A stretch of 17,154 nucleotides of DNA from Scatosoma sp964504025 (GTDB lineage Bacteria > Bacillota > Clostridia > Christensenellales > Borkfalkiaceae): assembly GCA_964504025.1 (NCBI GenBank), contig CAZDCO010000026.1, positions 1 through 17,154 on the forward strand. The letters are read 5' to 3'. Shown here one piece after another: positions 1 to 5,894 of this stretch. The notes below the pieces were generated by a model, which was not told the DNA's origin, searched no databases, and worked only from the letters and a program-made list of their open reading frames with translations. Positions within the stretch are counted from its first letter, which is position 1. The number at the start of each line of letters is the position of its first letter. Made by a program: the position numbers and the translations under genes.

Positions 1-62
1 GGCTCGAACCGTCGACCTCCAGCGTGACAGGCTGGCGCTCTAACCAACTGAGCTATTGGGCC
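1..62 (-). tRNA. tRNA-Asp (anticodon GUC), 3' end outside the window
   Basis: Read on the minus strand, the gene begins GGCCCAATAGCTCAG and has a D arm, a five-pair anticodon stem (CCAGC/GCTGG) and the loop CTGTCAC, which gives anticodon GTC (Asp). The T arm begins (GACGGTTCGAGCC) but the window ends before the 3' acceptor strand, so the gene is cut by the window edge and not degenerate. It lies 22 nt downstream of the CAU tRNA on the same strand, and the two probably share one precursor. Confidence 0.93.
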
Positions 63-84
63 ATTTATTTTATAATATGAAATT

Positions 85-160
85 TGGTGGGCCTTCACGG
101 ATTCGAACCGCGGACCAATCGGTTATGAGCCGACAGCTCTAACCACTGAGCTAAAGGCCC
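85..160 (-). tRNA. tRNA with anticodon CAU (tRNA-Met elongator, or tRNA-Ile2)
   Basis: On the minus strand this is a complete 76-nt cloverleaf. The acceptor stem GGGCCTT pairs with AAGGCCC and is followed by discriminator A and an encoded CCA. The anticodon loop CTCATAA gives CAU. It lacks the C1-A72 mismatch expected of initiator tRNA, so it is not tRNA-fMet. A CAU anticodon can belong to elongator Met or to the lysidine-modified tRNA-Ile2 that reads AUA, and I cannot separate these by eye. The overall sequence resembles tRNAs annotated as Met in clostridia. Confidence 0.93.
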
Positions 161-194
161 GTTTGCACGGCGTACCGCTACACAACGCCTATAT

Positions 195-223
195 ATCATA
201 AACGATTTATCTGTAAAAGTCAA
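195..223 (-). promoter_or_regulatory. Sigma-A promoter for the tRNA-Met/tRNA-Asp pair
   Basis: On the minus strand the -35 element TTGACT (218-223) and the -10 element TATGAT (195-200) are separated by exactly 17 bp. A start near 188 would give a leader of about 28 nt before the mature 5' end at 160. AT-rich tracts lie just upstream. The promoter diverges from the spoIIA promoter in the same intergenic region. Confidence 0.8.
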
Positions 224-253
224 GTGATTTTTGCAAAAATTCCAAAAAAAGTT

Positions 254-290
254 TTCGACAATATATATTTTTTTTCTTTCGCTTTTGACA
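254..290 (+). promoter_or_regulatory. Putative Spo0A (0A) boxes upstream of spoIIA
   Basis: TTCGACA at 254-260 is the exact reverse complement of the Spo0A box TGTCGAA. A one-mismatch copy, TTTGACA (284-290), lies 30 bp downstream in the same orientation and overlaps the -35 element. Spo0A~P activates spoIIA in Bacillus and in clostridia, so the position is biologically sensible. The motif is short, so binding is inferred. Confidence 0.5.
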
Positions 291-319
291 AAAAAATCTC
301 GCAGTCTTTCTTGTATAAT
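285..319 (+). promoter_or_regulatory. spoIIA operon promoter, probably activator-dependent
   Basis: A perfect -35 hexamer TTGACA (285-290) and a perfect -10 hexamer TATAAT (314-319) are separated by 23 bp instead of 17. At the canonical distance from this -10 there is only an A-run. An over-long spacer with a 0A box over the -35 is the design of the Spo0A-activated spoIIG and spoIIE promoters of B. subtilis. I see no convincing sigma-H promoter here. The transcript would start near 326. Confidence 0.55.
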
Positions 320-350
320 ATGGCTATTCTTCTTTGCGAGGAGGCATGAC

Positions 351-659
351 ATGAAAATTTCAGCGGAAGCGCGTAAAGATACGCTGTATATCCGTTTCAC
401 GGGCGAGTTGGACGAGCATACCGCCGCTGCCGCTCGGCGCGAAGCGGACGAGTTGTTGTCGCAATACGTAAACGTTTCGTACGCCGTGTTCGATTTGACG
501 GGAATTTCCTTTCTCGATTCCACGGCGATCGGTTTTTTGTTGGGACGGTATAAAAACTTTTTGCGGCGCGGCGTACGTTCGTACGTAAGCCGTCCGTCCG
601 AAACGGCGGATAAAATTTTGCAAATGAGCGGCGTGTATACGCTGATGCCGAAAATTTGA
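351..659 (+). CDS. spoIIAA: Anti-sigma F factor antagonist SpoIIAA (STAS domain)
   Basis: A 102-residue single STAS-domain protein. Unphosphorylated SpoIIAA binds the SpoIIAB-sigma-F complex in the forespore and releases sigma-F; SpoIIAB inactivates it by phosphorylating one serine, and SpoIIE reactivates it. The start of the protein (GELDEHTA near residues 18-25) and the core motif FLDSTAIGFLLGRYK match the family. Ser57 aligns with the phosphorylated Ser58 of B. subtilis; the next residue is Thr instead of Ser. The open frame continues upstream to 231, but the ATG at 351 is preceded 6 nt upstream by a strong Shine-Dalgarno GAGGAGG (338-344) and gives the family's usual length. It is the first gene of the spoIIAA-spoIIAB-sigF operon. 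Confidence 0.95.
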   Translation: MKISAEARKDTLYIRFTGELDEHTAAAARREADELLSQYVNVSYAVFDLTGISFLDSTAIGFLLGRYKNFLRRGVRSYVSRPSETADKILQMSGVYTLMPKI

Positions 660-677
660 GTGGGAGTGTAAACGATT

Positions 678-1169
678 ATGGAAAATTATATGAAATTAGA
701 AATTGCGGCGATAAGTGAAAACGAAGGGTTTGCGCGCAGTGCCGTTGCTGCGTTCTCTTTGGCGTTAAATCCGTCTTTTGCTGAACTTTCGGACATCAAA
801 ACGGCGGTAAGCGAAGCCGTTACCAACGCCGTCGTACACGGTTACGATCACGGTAAAGTGTCGGGACGGGTAACGATCGAGTGTCGTATCGCTCGCGAGT
901 ACGCGAAGAACGAAAGAGAGTTCGCAGGCGTTTTACATATTCGTATCAGCGACGACGGCTGCGGTATTGCGGACGTCGAACAGGCACTGTTGCCGTTTTT
1001 CACTACGCTTGCCAAGGAAGAACGTTCGGGCATGGGATTTACCATTATGCAAACGTTTATGGACGGTTTTTCTTTGCAAAGCGAACGCGGAAAGGGTACG
1101 GTGGTTACGATGACCAAGAAAATCGGTTTTGCGGATAACGAAAACGTAAGGGAAAGGGCGAATGCTTGA
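678..1169 (+). CDS. spoIIAB: Anti-sigma F factor SpoIIAB (GHKL-fold serine kinase)
   Basis: A 163-residue cytoplasmic kinase and anti-sigma factor. It holds sigma-F inactive in the predivisional cell and mother cell, and phosphorylates SpoIIAA. The ATP-binding motifs are in order: N box EAVTNAVVHGY with Glu46 and Asn50, G1 box DDGCGI (92-97), and G2 box RSGMGFTIM with GMG at 118-120. Arg20, in a region known to contact both partners, is present. The alternative ATG at 690 would remove the first four residues; 678 has the better-spaced SD (GGGAG, about 662-666). The protein is longer than the 146-residue B. subtilis form because of an insertion around residues 72-86 and a short C-terminal tail. 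Its end overlaps sigF by 8 nt, which suggests translational coupling. Confidence 0.96.
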   Translation: MENYMKLEIAAISENEGFARSAVAAFSLALNPSFAELSDIKTAVSEAVTNAVVHGYDHGKVSGRVTIECRIAREYAKNEREFAGVLHIRISDDGCGIADVEQALLPFFTTLAKEERSGMGFTIMQTFMDGFSLQSERGKGTVVTMTKKIGFADNENVRERANA

Positions 1170-1890
1170 CGATAAAAGCACAATTGAATATATCCGTTTG
1201 GCAAAAGTCGGGGACGAGGCCGCGAAAGAAAAGTTGATCAACGAGAACGTTTGCCTTGTGAAAAGCATCGTAAAACGCTATTTAGGCAAAGGCGTCGACT
1301 ACGACGACTTGTTTCAAATTGCCTGTATGGGCTTTTTGAAGGCGATCGCAGGGTTCGACGAAAGTTTCGGCGTCAAGTTCTCCACCTACGCCGTGCCCAT
1401 GATCGCAGGGGAGATCAAGCGGTTTATGCGCGACGACGGTTCGGTGAAAGTATCGCGCAGTATGAAACAGGCGGCAAAGGAGATCAACCTATTCGTGGAA
1501 GACTATTCGTTGCAGCACGGCACGTCGCCGTCCATTTCGGTGATTGCGCAACGCTTTCACATGGAGGAGGCGGAGGCGGTGTTCGTGATCGGCTCGTCGA
1601 AAATGCCCATTTCCATGCAAAGCGGCGCAAGTTACGATAAGGACGGCAGGGAGCGAGAATTGATAGAAACGTTGCCGTCGCAGGACAATCAAGACGATTG
1701 GTTGGATCGAATGTTGTTGCGCGGCGCGATCGAAGGGCTTTGCGAACGGGATAGAAAAATTATCGTCTTGCGCTATTTTCGCGATATGACGCAAAGCGAA
1801 GTGGCAAAATGTATCGGCGTCAGTCAGGTGCAGGTCTCTCGTATCGAAAATCGAATTATTAAAGAGTTTCGTGAAAAATTGGTCGGTTGA
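1162..1890 (+). CDS. sigF: RNA polymerase sporulation sigma factor SigF
   Basis: A 242-residue sigma-70 family factor that drives early forespore transcription once released from SpoIIAB. Region 2 covers roughly residues 28-98, with YDDLFQIACMGFLKAI for core binding and FSTYAVPMIAGEIKRFMRD for -10 recognition. Region 3 follows (about 100-155). Region 4 is near 190-240, with the helix-turn-helix TQSEVAKCIGVSQVQVSRIE for -35 recognition. Its ATG lies inside the end of spoIIAB and has a purine-rich SD (GGGAAAGGG) upstream. The position directly after spoIIAA and spoIIAB separates it from the related SigG. An intrinsic terminator follows the stop codon at once, so no spoVA or dacF gene is part of the operon on this side. 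Confidence 0.96.
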   Translation: MLDDKSTIEYIRLAKVGDEAAKEKLINENVCLVKSIVKRYLGKGVDYDDLFQIACMGFLKAIAGFDESFGVKFSTYAVPMIAGEIKRFMRDDGSVKVSRSMKQAAKEINLFVEDYSLQHGTSPSISVIAQRFHMEEAEAVFVIGSSKMPISMQSGASYDKDGRERELIETLPSQDNQDDWLDRMLLRGAIEGLCERDRKIIVLRYFRDMTQSEVAKCIGVSQVQVSRIENRIIKEFREKLVG

Positions 1891-1891
1891 T

Positions 1892-1920
1892 AAAAAAATG
1901 CGCGTAGGCGCGTTTTTTTT
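1892..1920 (+). terminator. Intrinsic terminator of the spoIIA operon
   Basis: A stem of GCGC pairing with GCGC around the loop GTAG is extended by A-run/T-run pairs and followed by eight T residues. It begins 2 nt after the sigF stop. The GC core is short, so some read-through into the protease gene is possible. Confidence 0.75.
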
Positions 1921-1921
1921 G

Positions 1922-1950
1922 TTGGCATTCTGAGGAAAATTTGTTATAAT
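1922..1950 (+). promoter_or_regulatory. Sigma-A promoter of the CPBP-rlmH-M14-tadA unit
   Basis: -35 TTGGCA (1922-1927) and -10 TATAAT (1945-1950) are separated by 17 bp. The -35 begins just after the T tract of the sigF terminator. The predicted start, seven bases after the -10, is the A of the ATG at 1957. Confidence 0.8.
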
Positions 1951-1956
1951 AGGGAT

Positions 1957-2904
1957 ATGAATACGAAACGAAACGATTCCATATCCTTGTCCGAACGCCT
2001 GTTCGGTAAAGCGACGCCGTCGAAAACTTCGGGGGTGGCGTATAGCGTTGCCGCGCTGTTGCCCAGCGTAGCGGCGGTTCTCGTCGTGTTCGCGCTCGCT
2101 TTGTGCGGCTTATCAGCGGAAGAGTATCAATCGGCGCAATGGTACGCCTATTTCGGCTATTTGTTACCGCAGTTTTGTTACGCGTTGGTTGCGCTTTGGG
2201 CGTTGTTTTATAGCAAACGTTCCTTATCTAAAACGCTCGTCGAGCAAAAATGTTCTTGGCGATATTTTGCGATTGCCCTGCTTTTGCAATGCGGCTTGTT
2301 CGCTTTTGCCGAACTGAATACTCTCTTTTTAGAGTTTTTGCAACGGTTCGGGTATACGCCGTCGGAAATGCGTTTGCCGAATATGGATACGCCGATCGAA
2401 TTTCTCGGCGTAGTGCTTGCCGTGGCGGTATTGCCCGCGATCTTCGAGGAAGTTCTTTTTAGAGGTATTTTACTCAACGGAATCAAGGGGTTTGGCGAAG
2501 TTGCGTCCGTCTTGCTTTGCGGTGTGTTGTTTGCGTTGTATCATCAAAATCCGCCGCAAACGGTTTATCAGTTCGCGTGCGGCGCGGTGTTTGCCGTCGT
2601 TGCATTGCGTTCGGGAAGCGTGTTACCGACGATCGTATCCCATTTTTGCAACAATTTGCTCGTATTGATTTTATATAAAATCGGTTTAACCGAATTTTCT
2701 TCCACGGGATATATTGTATATATCGTCGTCAGCGTGGTGTGCCTTGCGGCGGCGACGGCGTGGCTGATTTTCGATCGGAAGAAGACGGGAAAACGGACTT
2801 GCGAACGGGAAAAAGAGGCGGGTAAGACCTTTTTTAAGTACGCGTTCGTTGGGATCGCGGTATGCGCGTTTACTTGGTTGGCGTCGTTGTTTACGGGTAT
2901 GTAA
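1957..2904 (+). CDS. CPBP family intramembrane metalloprotease
   Basis: A 315-residue polytopic membrane protein of the CPBP (CAAX protease and bacteriocin-processing, ABI) family. The catalytic signature is complete: EEVLFR at 164-169 (Glu164, Glu165, Arg169), FALYH ending in His196, and His229 with Asn233 in SHFCNN. About eight hydrophobic segments are visible, roughly at 28-50, 66-86, 102-124, 148-163, 181-196, 205-225, 251-272 and 293-312. A basic stretch (RKKTGKR, about 274-280) precedes the last one. The substrate is unknown; bacterial members include prenyl-protein proteases and proteins for immunity to self-made peptides, and no bacteriocin-like gene is nearby. The start is odd: the promoter leaves no room for a leader, and there is no good SD. 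The next in-frame ATG is far inside the protein. Confidence 0.88.
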   Translation: MNTKRNDSISLSERLFGKATPSKTSGVAYSVAALLPSVAAVLVVFALALCGLSAEEYQSAQWYAYFGYLLPQFCYALVALWALFYSKRSLSKTLVEQKCSWRYFAIALLLQCGLFAFAELNTLFLEFLQRFGYTPSEMRLPNMDTPIEFLGVVLAVAVLPAIFEEVLFRGILLNGIKGFGEVASVLLCGVLFALYHQNPPQTVYQFACGAVFAVVALRSGSVLPTIVSHFCNNLLVLILYKIGLTEFSSTGYIVYIVVSVVCLAAATAWLIFDRKKTGKRTCEREKEAGKTFFKYAFVGIAVCAFTWLASLFTGM

Positions 2905-2913
2905 GAGGTACGT

Positions 2914-3351
2914 ATGCAAAAGATCACTTTCGTCGTCGTCGGAAAAATTAAAGAAAGTTTTTATCGCGAAGCGGTGGCGGAGTACGCCAAACGGTTGTCG
3001 CGCTTTGCAAAAGTGGAAATCAAAGAACTTGCCGAAGGTGCGAATCCCGAAGCGGAAGCGGACGACGTATTGCGCGCTTGCAAGGGGTACGTGATCGCGT
3101 TGGCGGTAGAGGGAGAAAAACTGTCTAGCGAGGGCTTGGCGAAAAAAATGCGCGGCTTGTTCGATTCGGGTAAGGAAATATCCTTCGTGATCGGTTCGTC
3201 TTGCGGTTTGTCCGATCGCGTGAAACGTGCGGCGGATTATAAACTCTCCTTTTCCGATATGACCTTTCCGCACCAACTGATGCGCGTGATTTTAGCCGAG
3301 CAGGTCTACCGCGCTTGCATGATCAACGCAGGATCGACCTACCATAAATAA
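2914..3351 (+). CDS. rlmH: 23S rRNA (pseudouridine1915-N3)-methyltransferase RlmH
   Basis: A 145-residue SPOUT-class methyltransferase that methylates N3 of pseudouridine 1915 in helix 69 of 23S rRNA, using SAM, on assembled ribosomes. It begins in the family way (KITFVVVGKIKE) and has the SAM-knot segment FVIGSSCGLSD (Gly94, Gly98), the block LSFSDMTFPHQLMRVILAEQ, and the hallmark C-terminus ending YHK. It is about 14 residues shorter than the usual 159, mostly from loss in the variable segment after residue 40, so no core motif is missing. The SD GAGG sits 5 nt upstream of the ATG and the gap to the protease gene is 9 nt, which supports co-transcription. Confidence 0.95.
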   Translation: MQKITFVVVGKIKESFYREAVAEYAKRLSRFAKVEIKELAEGANPEAEADDVLRACKGYVIALAVEGEKLSSEGLAKKMRGLFDSGKEISFVIGSSCGLSDRVKRAADYKLSFSDMTFPHQLMRVILAEQVYRACMINAGSTYHK

Positions 3352-3370
3352 ACGAACAGCACGCTTTTTT

Positions 3371-3387
3371 GCGATACGGCGTATCGT
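3371..3387 (+). promoter_or_regulatory. Hairpin just upstream of the M14 peptidase start
   Basis: GCGATAC and GTATCGT form a seven-pair stem (one G-U pair) around the loop GGC, ending 5 nt before the ATG at 3393. No T tract follows, so it is not a standard terminator in this direction. It occupies the place where a Shine-Dalgarno should be. A translational role is possible but unproven. Confidence 0.4.
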
Positions 3388-3392
3388 GTAGC

Positions 3393-4211
3393 ATGGATAT
3401 ATATGAAACGGTTACGAAGTTTTACGAACGCGTAAAGACAGAAAAACGAGTGATAGGCAAAACGCTGTTCGGTAGAAATATCTACGCCGTAAAGATAGGA
3501 GACGGCTTTCCCGTCGGTATAGCGCAGTACGCGATACACGGCAGGGAACGGATCACCGCAAAACTCGCGTTGCACCATTACGACGTCGGCGTTTGCGGTA
3601 CGCTTTGGCTCGTACCGTTGTCTAATCCCGACGGCGCGCTGCTTTCCCAACGCGGTTTGGATAGCGTGGAACGGGATAGAGATAAACGCTTTCTCCTATC
3701 CGTTTGCGCGAACGGCGATTTTACGCTGTGGAAAGCGAACGGCAGGGGTGTGGATCTAAACGTCAATTTTGCCGCTCGCTACGGCAAAGGAAAGCAAAAC
3801 GTTCGCGTCGCCGCTTCGGAAAATTATATCGGCAAACGCGCCTTTTCCGAATCGGAAACGCGCGCCCTGAAAAGATTTACTTTACGAGTTCGCCCCGATT
3901 ATATGGTGAGTTATCATACGAAGGGCGAGGAAATTTATTGGCAGTTTTATCAACCGCCGCGCGATCGCGAACGCGATTTTCGCTTAGCTTCCGCGTTGTC
4001 GAACGCCACGGGGTATCCGCTCGTCGAAACGCACGGTAGCACGGGCGGTTATAAAGATTGGTGCATACGCGCGATGCGTATTCCGTCCTTCACCGTCGAA
4101 GTCGGTAACGACGGGCTTTCGCATCCGTTGGACGAGAACGCGTTACCTGATATTATAGAAAAAAACGGCGACGCTTTGCGGCGTTTGTCTGTGGAATATA
4201 AACGATTATGA
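3393..4211 (+). CDS. M14 family zinc peptidase, gamma-D-glutamyl-diaminopimelate peptidase type
   Basis: A 272-residue metallopeptidase with no signal peptide, so probably cytoplasmic. Zinc ligands are visible as HGRE (His49, Glu52) and the His of SYHTKGEEIYW (His175). The catalytic Glu is Glu236 in FTVEVG. NPDG and NGRGVDLNVNF (about 116-126) also fit. The tract YHTKGEEIYW and the loss of Arg in VDLNxNF point to enzymes that cleave gamma-D-Glu-diaminopimelate bonds in peptidoglycan peptides, not to pancreatic-type carboxypeptidases. A role in muropeptide recycling or sporulation wall turnover is inferred. The frame can be read from a TTG at 3369, but the ATG at 3393 gives the normal family start; neither has a clear SD. 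Its stop overlaps the tadA ATG (ATGA), which implies coupling. Confidence 0.85.
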   Translation: MDIYETVTKFYERVKTEKRVIGKTLFGRNIYAVKIGDGFPVGIAQYAIHGRERITAKLALHHYDVGVCGTLWLVPLSNPDGALLSQRGLDSVERDRDKRFLLSVCANGDFTLWKANGRGVDLNVNFAARYGKGKQNVRVAASENYIGKRAFSESETRALKRFTLRVRPDYMVSYHTKGEEIYWQFYQPPRDRERDFRLASALSNATGYPLVETHGSTGGYKDWCIRAMRIPSFTVEVGNDGLSHPLDENALPDIIEKNGDALRRLSVEYKRL

Positions 4212-4726
4212 AAAGATTGACGAGAGAAGAAAAATTTATGCGCGAAGCCTTGAAGTCGGCGAAGAAAGGGCTGTCGGAAGGGGAAGTGCCGATCGGTGCG
4301 GTGATCGTATACCAAGATAAAATCGTGGCGAGGGGGTACAATCGGCGTACGAAGTTGCAACTTGCCTCCGCGCACGCGGAAATGGCGGCGATCGATCGCG
4401 CTTGTAAGAAATTTTCTTCGTGGCGGTTGCCCGTCGGGTGCGAATTGTACGTTACATTAGAACCTTGCCCTATGTGTATGGGTGCGTGTTTGAATGCGCG
4501 CGTGGATAAAATATATTACGGCGCGCCCGAACAAAAGGGACGCTCGTTGACGAAAGAACTTGCTGAAGCGAATTTGTTGAACCATACCGCTGAAATTACG
4601 GGCGGCGTGCTGGAAGAGGAGTGTTCCGCGCTGTTGACGTCCTTTTTTGTGGAAATGCGCCGCAAACAAAAGGAAGAAAAACGCCTGAAAAAGCAAGCGG
4701 AAGAAAATCTCAACGAGCAAATTTGA
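4208..4726 (+). CDS. tadA: tRNA-specific adenosine deaminase TadA
   Basis: A 172-residue zinc deaminase that converts A34 to inosine in tRNA-Arg(ACG), which lets one tRNA read CGU, CGC and CGA. The active site is complete: HAE (His56 ligand, Glu58 proton shuttle) and PCPMC (Cys87 and Cys90 ligands). GEVPIGAVIV (25-34) and the YYGAPEQKG segment are typical. The start at 4208 keeps about ten residues ahead of FMREALKSA, as in homologues; the ATG at 4238 would trim these. The C-terminus is a lysine- and glutamate-rich tail (about 150-172) longer than usual, probably helical or disordered. It is the last gene of the unit begun at 1922. Confidence 0.95.
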   Translation: MKRLTREEKFMREALKSAKKGLSEGEVPIGAVIVYQDKIVARGYNRRTKLQLASAHAEMAAIDRACKKFSSWRLPVGCELYVTLEPCPMCMGACLNARVDKIYYGAPEQKGRSLTKELAEANLLNHTAEITGGVLEEECSALLTSFFVEMRRKQKEEKRLKKQAEENLNEQI

Positions 4727-4742
4727 AAAACGCCCGTTTTTT
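4726..4742 (+). terminator. Weak terminator-like hairpin after tadA
   Basis: AAAAAC and GTTTTT flank the four-base loop GCCC, with a T run on the 3' side. The stem has only one G-C pair, so it would be a poor terminator by itself. Its right half is also the left arm of the palindrome around the prs promoter. Confidence 0.3.
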
Positions 4743-4767
4743 AATTGACTTAATTTATGAAAACGGG
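4733..4767 (+). repeat. Inverted repeat enclosing the -35 of the prs promoter
   Basis: CCCGTTTT (4733-4740) and AAAACGGG (4760-4767) are perfect 8-bp inverted arms separated by 19 bp. The spacer contains the -35 element TTGACT and two copies of TTAATT (4741-4746 and 4751-4756). The right arm ends directly against the -10 element. This layout would suit a repressor dimer, but no known regulator is recognised. Confidence 0.55.
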
Positions 4768-4773
4768 TATTAT
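4745..4773 (+). promoter_or_regulatory. Sigma-A promoter of prs
   Basis: -35 TTGACT (4745-4750) and -10 TATTAT (4768-4773) have a 17-bp spacer. Transcription would start near 4780, giving a leader of about 105 nt. It lies inside the inverted repeat at 4733-4767. Confidence 0.75.
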
Positions 4774-4779
4774 ATAAAC

Positions 4780-4884
4780 GAGAGCGGAACGTCCTACGGG
4801 CGTTATGCGGCTACGACGGAAAAAGACGCACGGCGTACGCGGTAAAGCGGCGAACGGCGTTAAAAACATAAAGGAAGGTTACAT
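4780..4884 (+). other. prs 5' leader with an early hairpin
   Basis: The leader of about 105 nt is GC-rich in its middle. Near its start AACGTCC (4788-4794) pairs with GGGCGTT (4798-4804) over the loop TAC, seven pairs with one G-U. The strong SD AAGGAAGG lies 6 nt before the ATG at 4885. I cannot match it to a named riboswitch, and there is no terminator-like hairpin inside it. Confidence 0.4.
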
Positions 4885-5829
4885 ATGATAACTCACGGTA
4901 ATGAAATCAAGTTATTCTCCGGTAACTCTAACCGCCCCTTGGCGGAAGCGATCGCTAAAAAGCTCAATACCGAGCTGAGCGGCATCGAGGTTACCACGTT
5001 CTCCGACGGGGAAATCAGCGTTCACATTGAGGAAACCGTTCGCGGTAGAGATTTGTTTATTATTCAATCTACTTGCTCGCCCGTAAACGACAACTTAATG
5101 GAATTGTTGATCATGATCGACGCAGCGAAGCGTGCTTCCGCAGGTCGTATCACGGCGGTTATTCCTTATCTTGGCTATGCTCGTCAAGACAGAAAGGCGC
5201 GTTCTCGCGATCCCATCACGGCAAAACTCGTGGCGAATTTGATCACGGCGGCAGGTGCCGATCGCGTTTTGACGATGGACTTGCATGCGGAACAAATTCA
5301 GGGCTTCTTCGATATTCCCGTAGATAATTTGCTCGGCGGACCTACCCTTTACAATCACTTTGCAAAGCAAGGCAACATCGACGTAGTCGTTGCGCCCGAT
5401 CTCGGCAGTGTAAAGCGTTCGAGAAAGGTTGCTGAAAAATTCGGCGTGCCCATCGCGATTATCGATAAGCGTCGTCCCAAAGCGAACGTTATGGAAGTTA
5501 TGAACATTATCGGCGACGTAAACGGCAAGAGATGTCTTATGATCGACGATATGATCGATACCGCAGGTACGCTTTGCCAAGGCGCACAAGCTTTGAAAGA
5601 CGCAGGCGCAACTGAAATTTACGCAGGTTGCACGCACTCCGTTTTGAGTGGCCCTGCAATCGAAAGATTGAAGAACTCGGCGATCACCAAGCTCGTTATG
5701 CTCGACACCATTCACCTTCCCAAAGAAAAAGAATTGGATAAATTCGAGGTGCTTTCGGTGGCGGATATTTTCGCGGCGGCTATCGAAAACGTATATCTCG
5801 ATAAGCCTATGTCGAAACTGTACGATTAA
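4885..5829 (+). CDS. prs: Ribose-phosphate pyrophosphokinase (PRPP synthetase)
   Basis: A 314-residue class I PRPP synthetase. It transfers pyrophosphate from ATP to ribose 5-phosphate to give PRPP for purine, pyrimidine, NAD, histidine and tryptophan synthesis. It begins with IKLFSGNSNRPLAEAIA, and FSDGEISVHIEE follows near residues 39-50. Next come the ATP-binding RQDRKARSR (100-108), MDLHAEQIQGFF with the metal- and substrate-contacting His134, and the PRPP/ribose-phosphate loop CLMIDDMIDTAGTL at about 217-230. Length and motifs are those of the ordinary phosphate-activated, ADP-inhibited bacterial enzyme. It stands alone between its own promoter and a strong terminator. Confidence 0.97.
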   Translation: MITHGNEIKLFSGNSNRPLAEAIAKKLNTELSGIEVTTFSDGEISVHIEETVRGRDLFIIQSTCSPVNDNLMELLIMIDAAKRASAGRITAVIPYLGYARQDRKARSRDPITAKLVANLITAAGADRVLTMDLHAEQIQGFFDIPVDNLLGGPTLYNHFAKQGNIDVVVAPDLGSVKRSRKVAEKFGVPIAIIDKRRPKANVMEVMNIIGDVNGKRCLMIDDMIDTAGTLCQGAQALKDAGATEIYAGCTHSVLSGPAIERLKNSAITKLVMLDTIHLPKEKELDKFEVLSVADIFAAAIENVYLDKPMSKLYD

Positions 5830-5842
5830 TTATAACCATATC

Positions 5843-5875
5843 AACGCCGCCGCTTGAAAAAACGGCGGCGTTTTT
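5843..5875 (+). terminator. Strong intrinsic terminator of prs
   Basis: AACGCCGCCG (5843-5852) pairs perfectly with CGGCGGCGTT (5863-5872) over a ten-base A-rich loop, followed by more T residues. It lies only 20 nt upstream of the pth start, with no visible promoter in between. Confidence 0.92.
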
Positions 5876-5894
5876 AACGAAAAAGGAAGAATAT

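Noticed and set aside
351..1890. spoIIAA-spoIIAB-sigF read as an rsbV-rsbW-sigB stress operon
   Set aside because: The kinase and sigma factor match SpoIIAB and SigF better in motifs and length. No rsbU, rsbX or rsbR genes are adjacent, and the promoter has 0A boxes.
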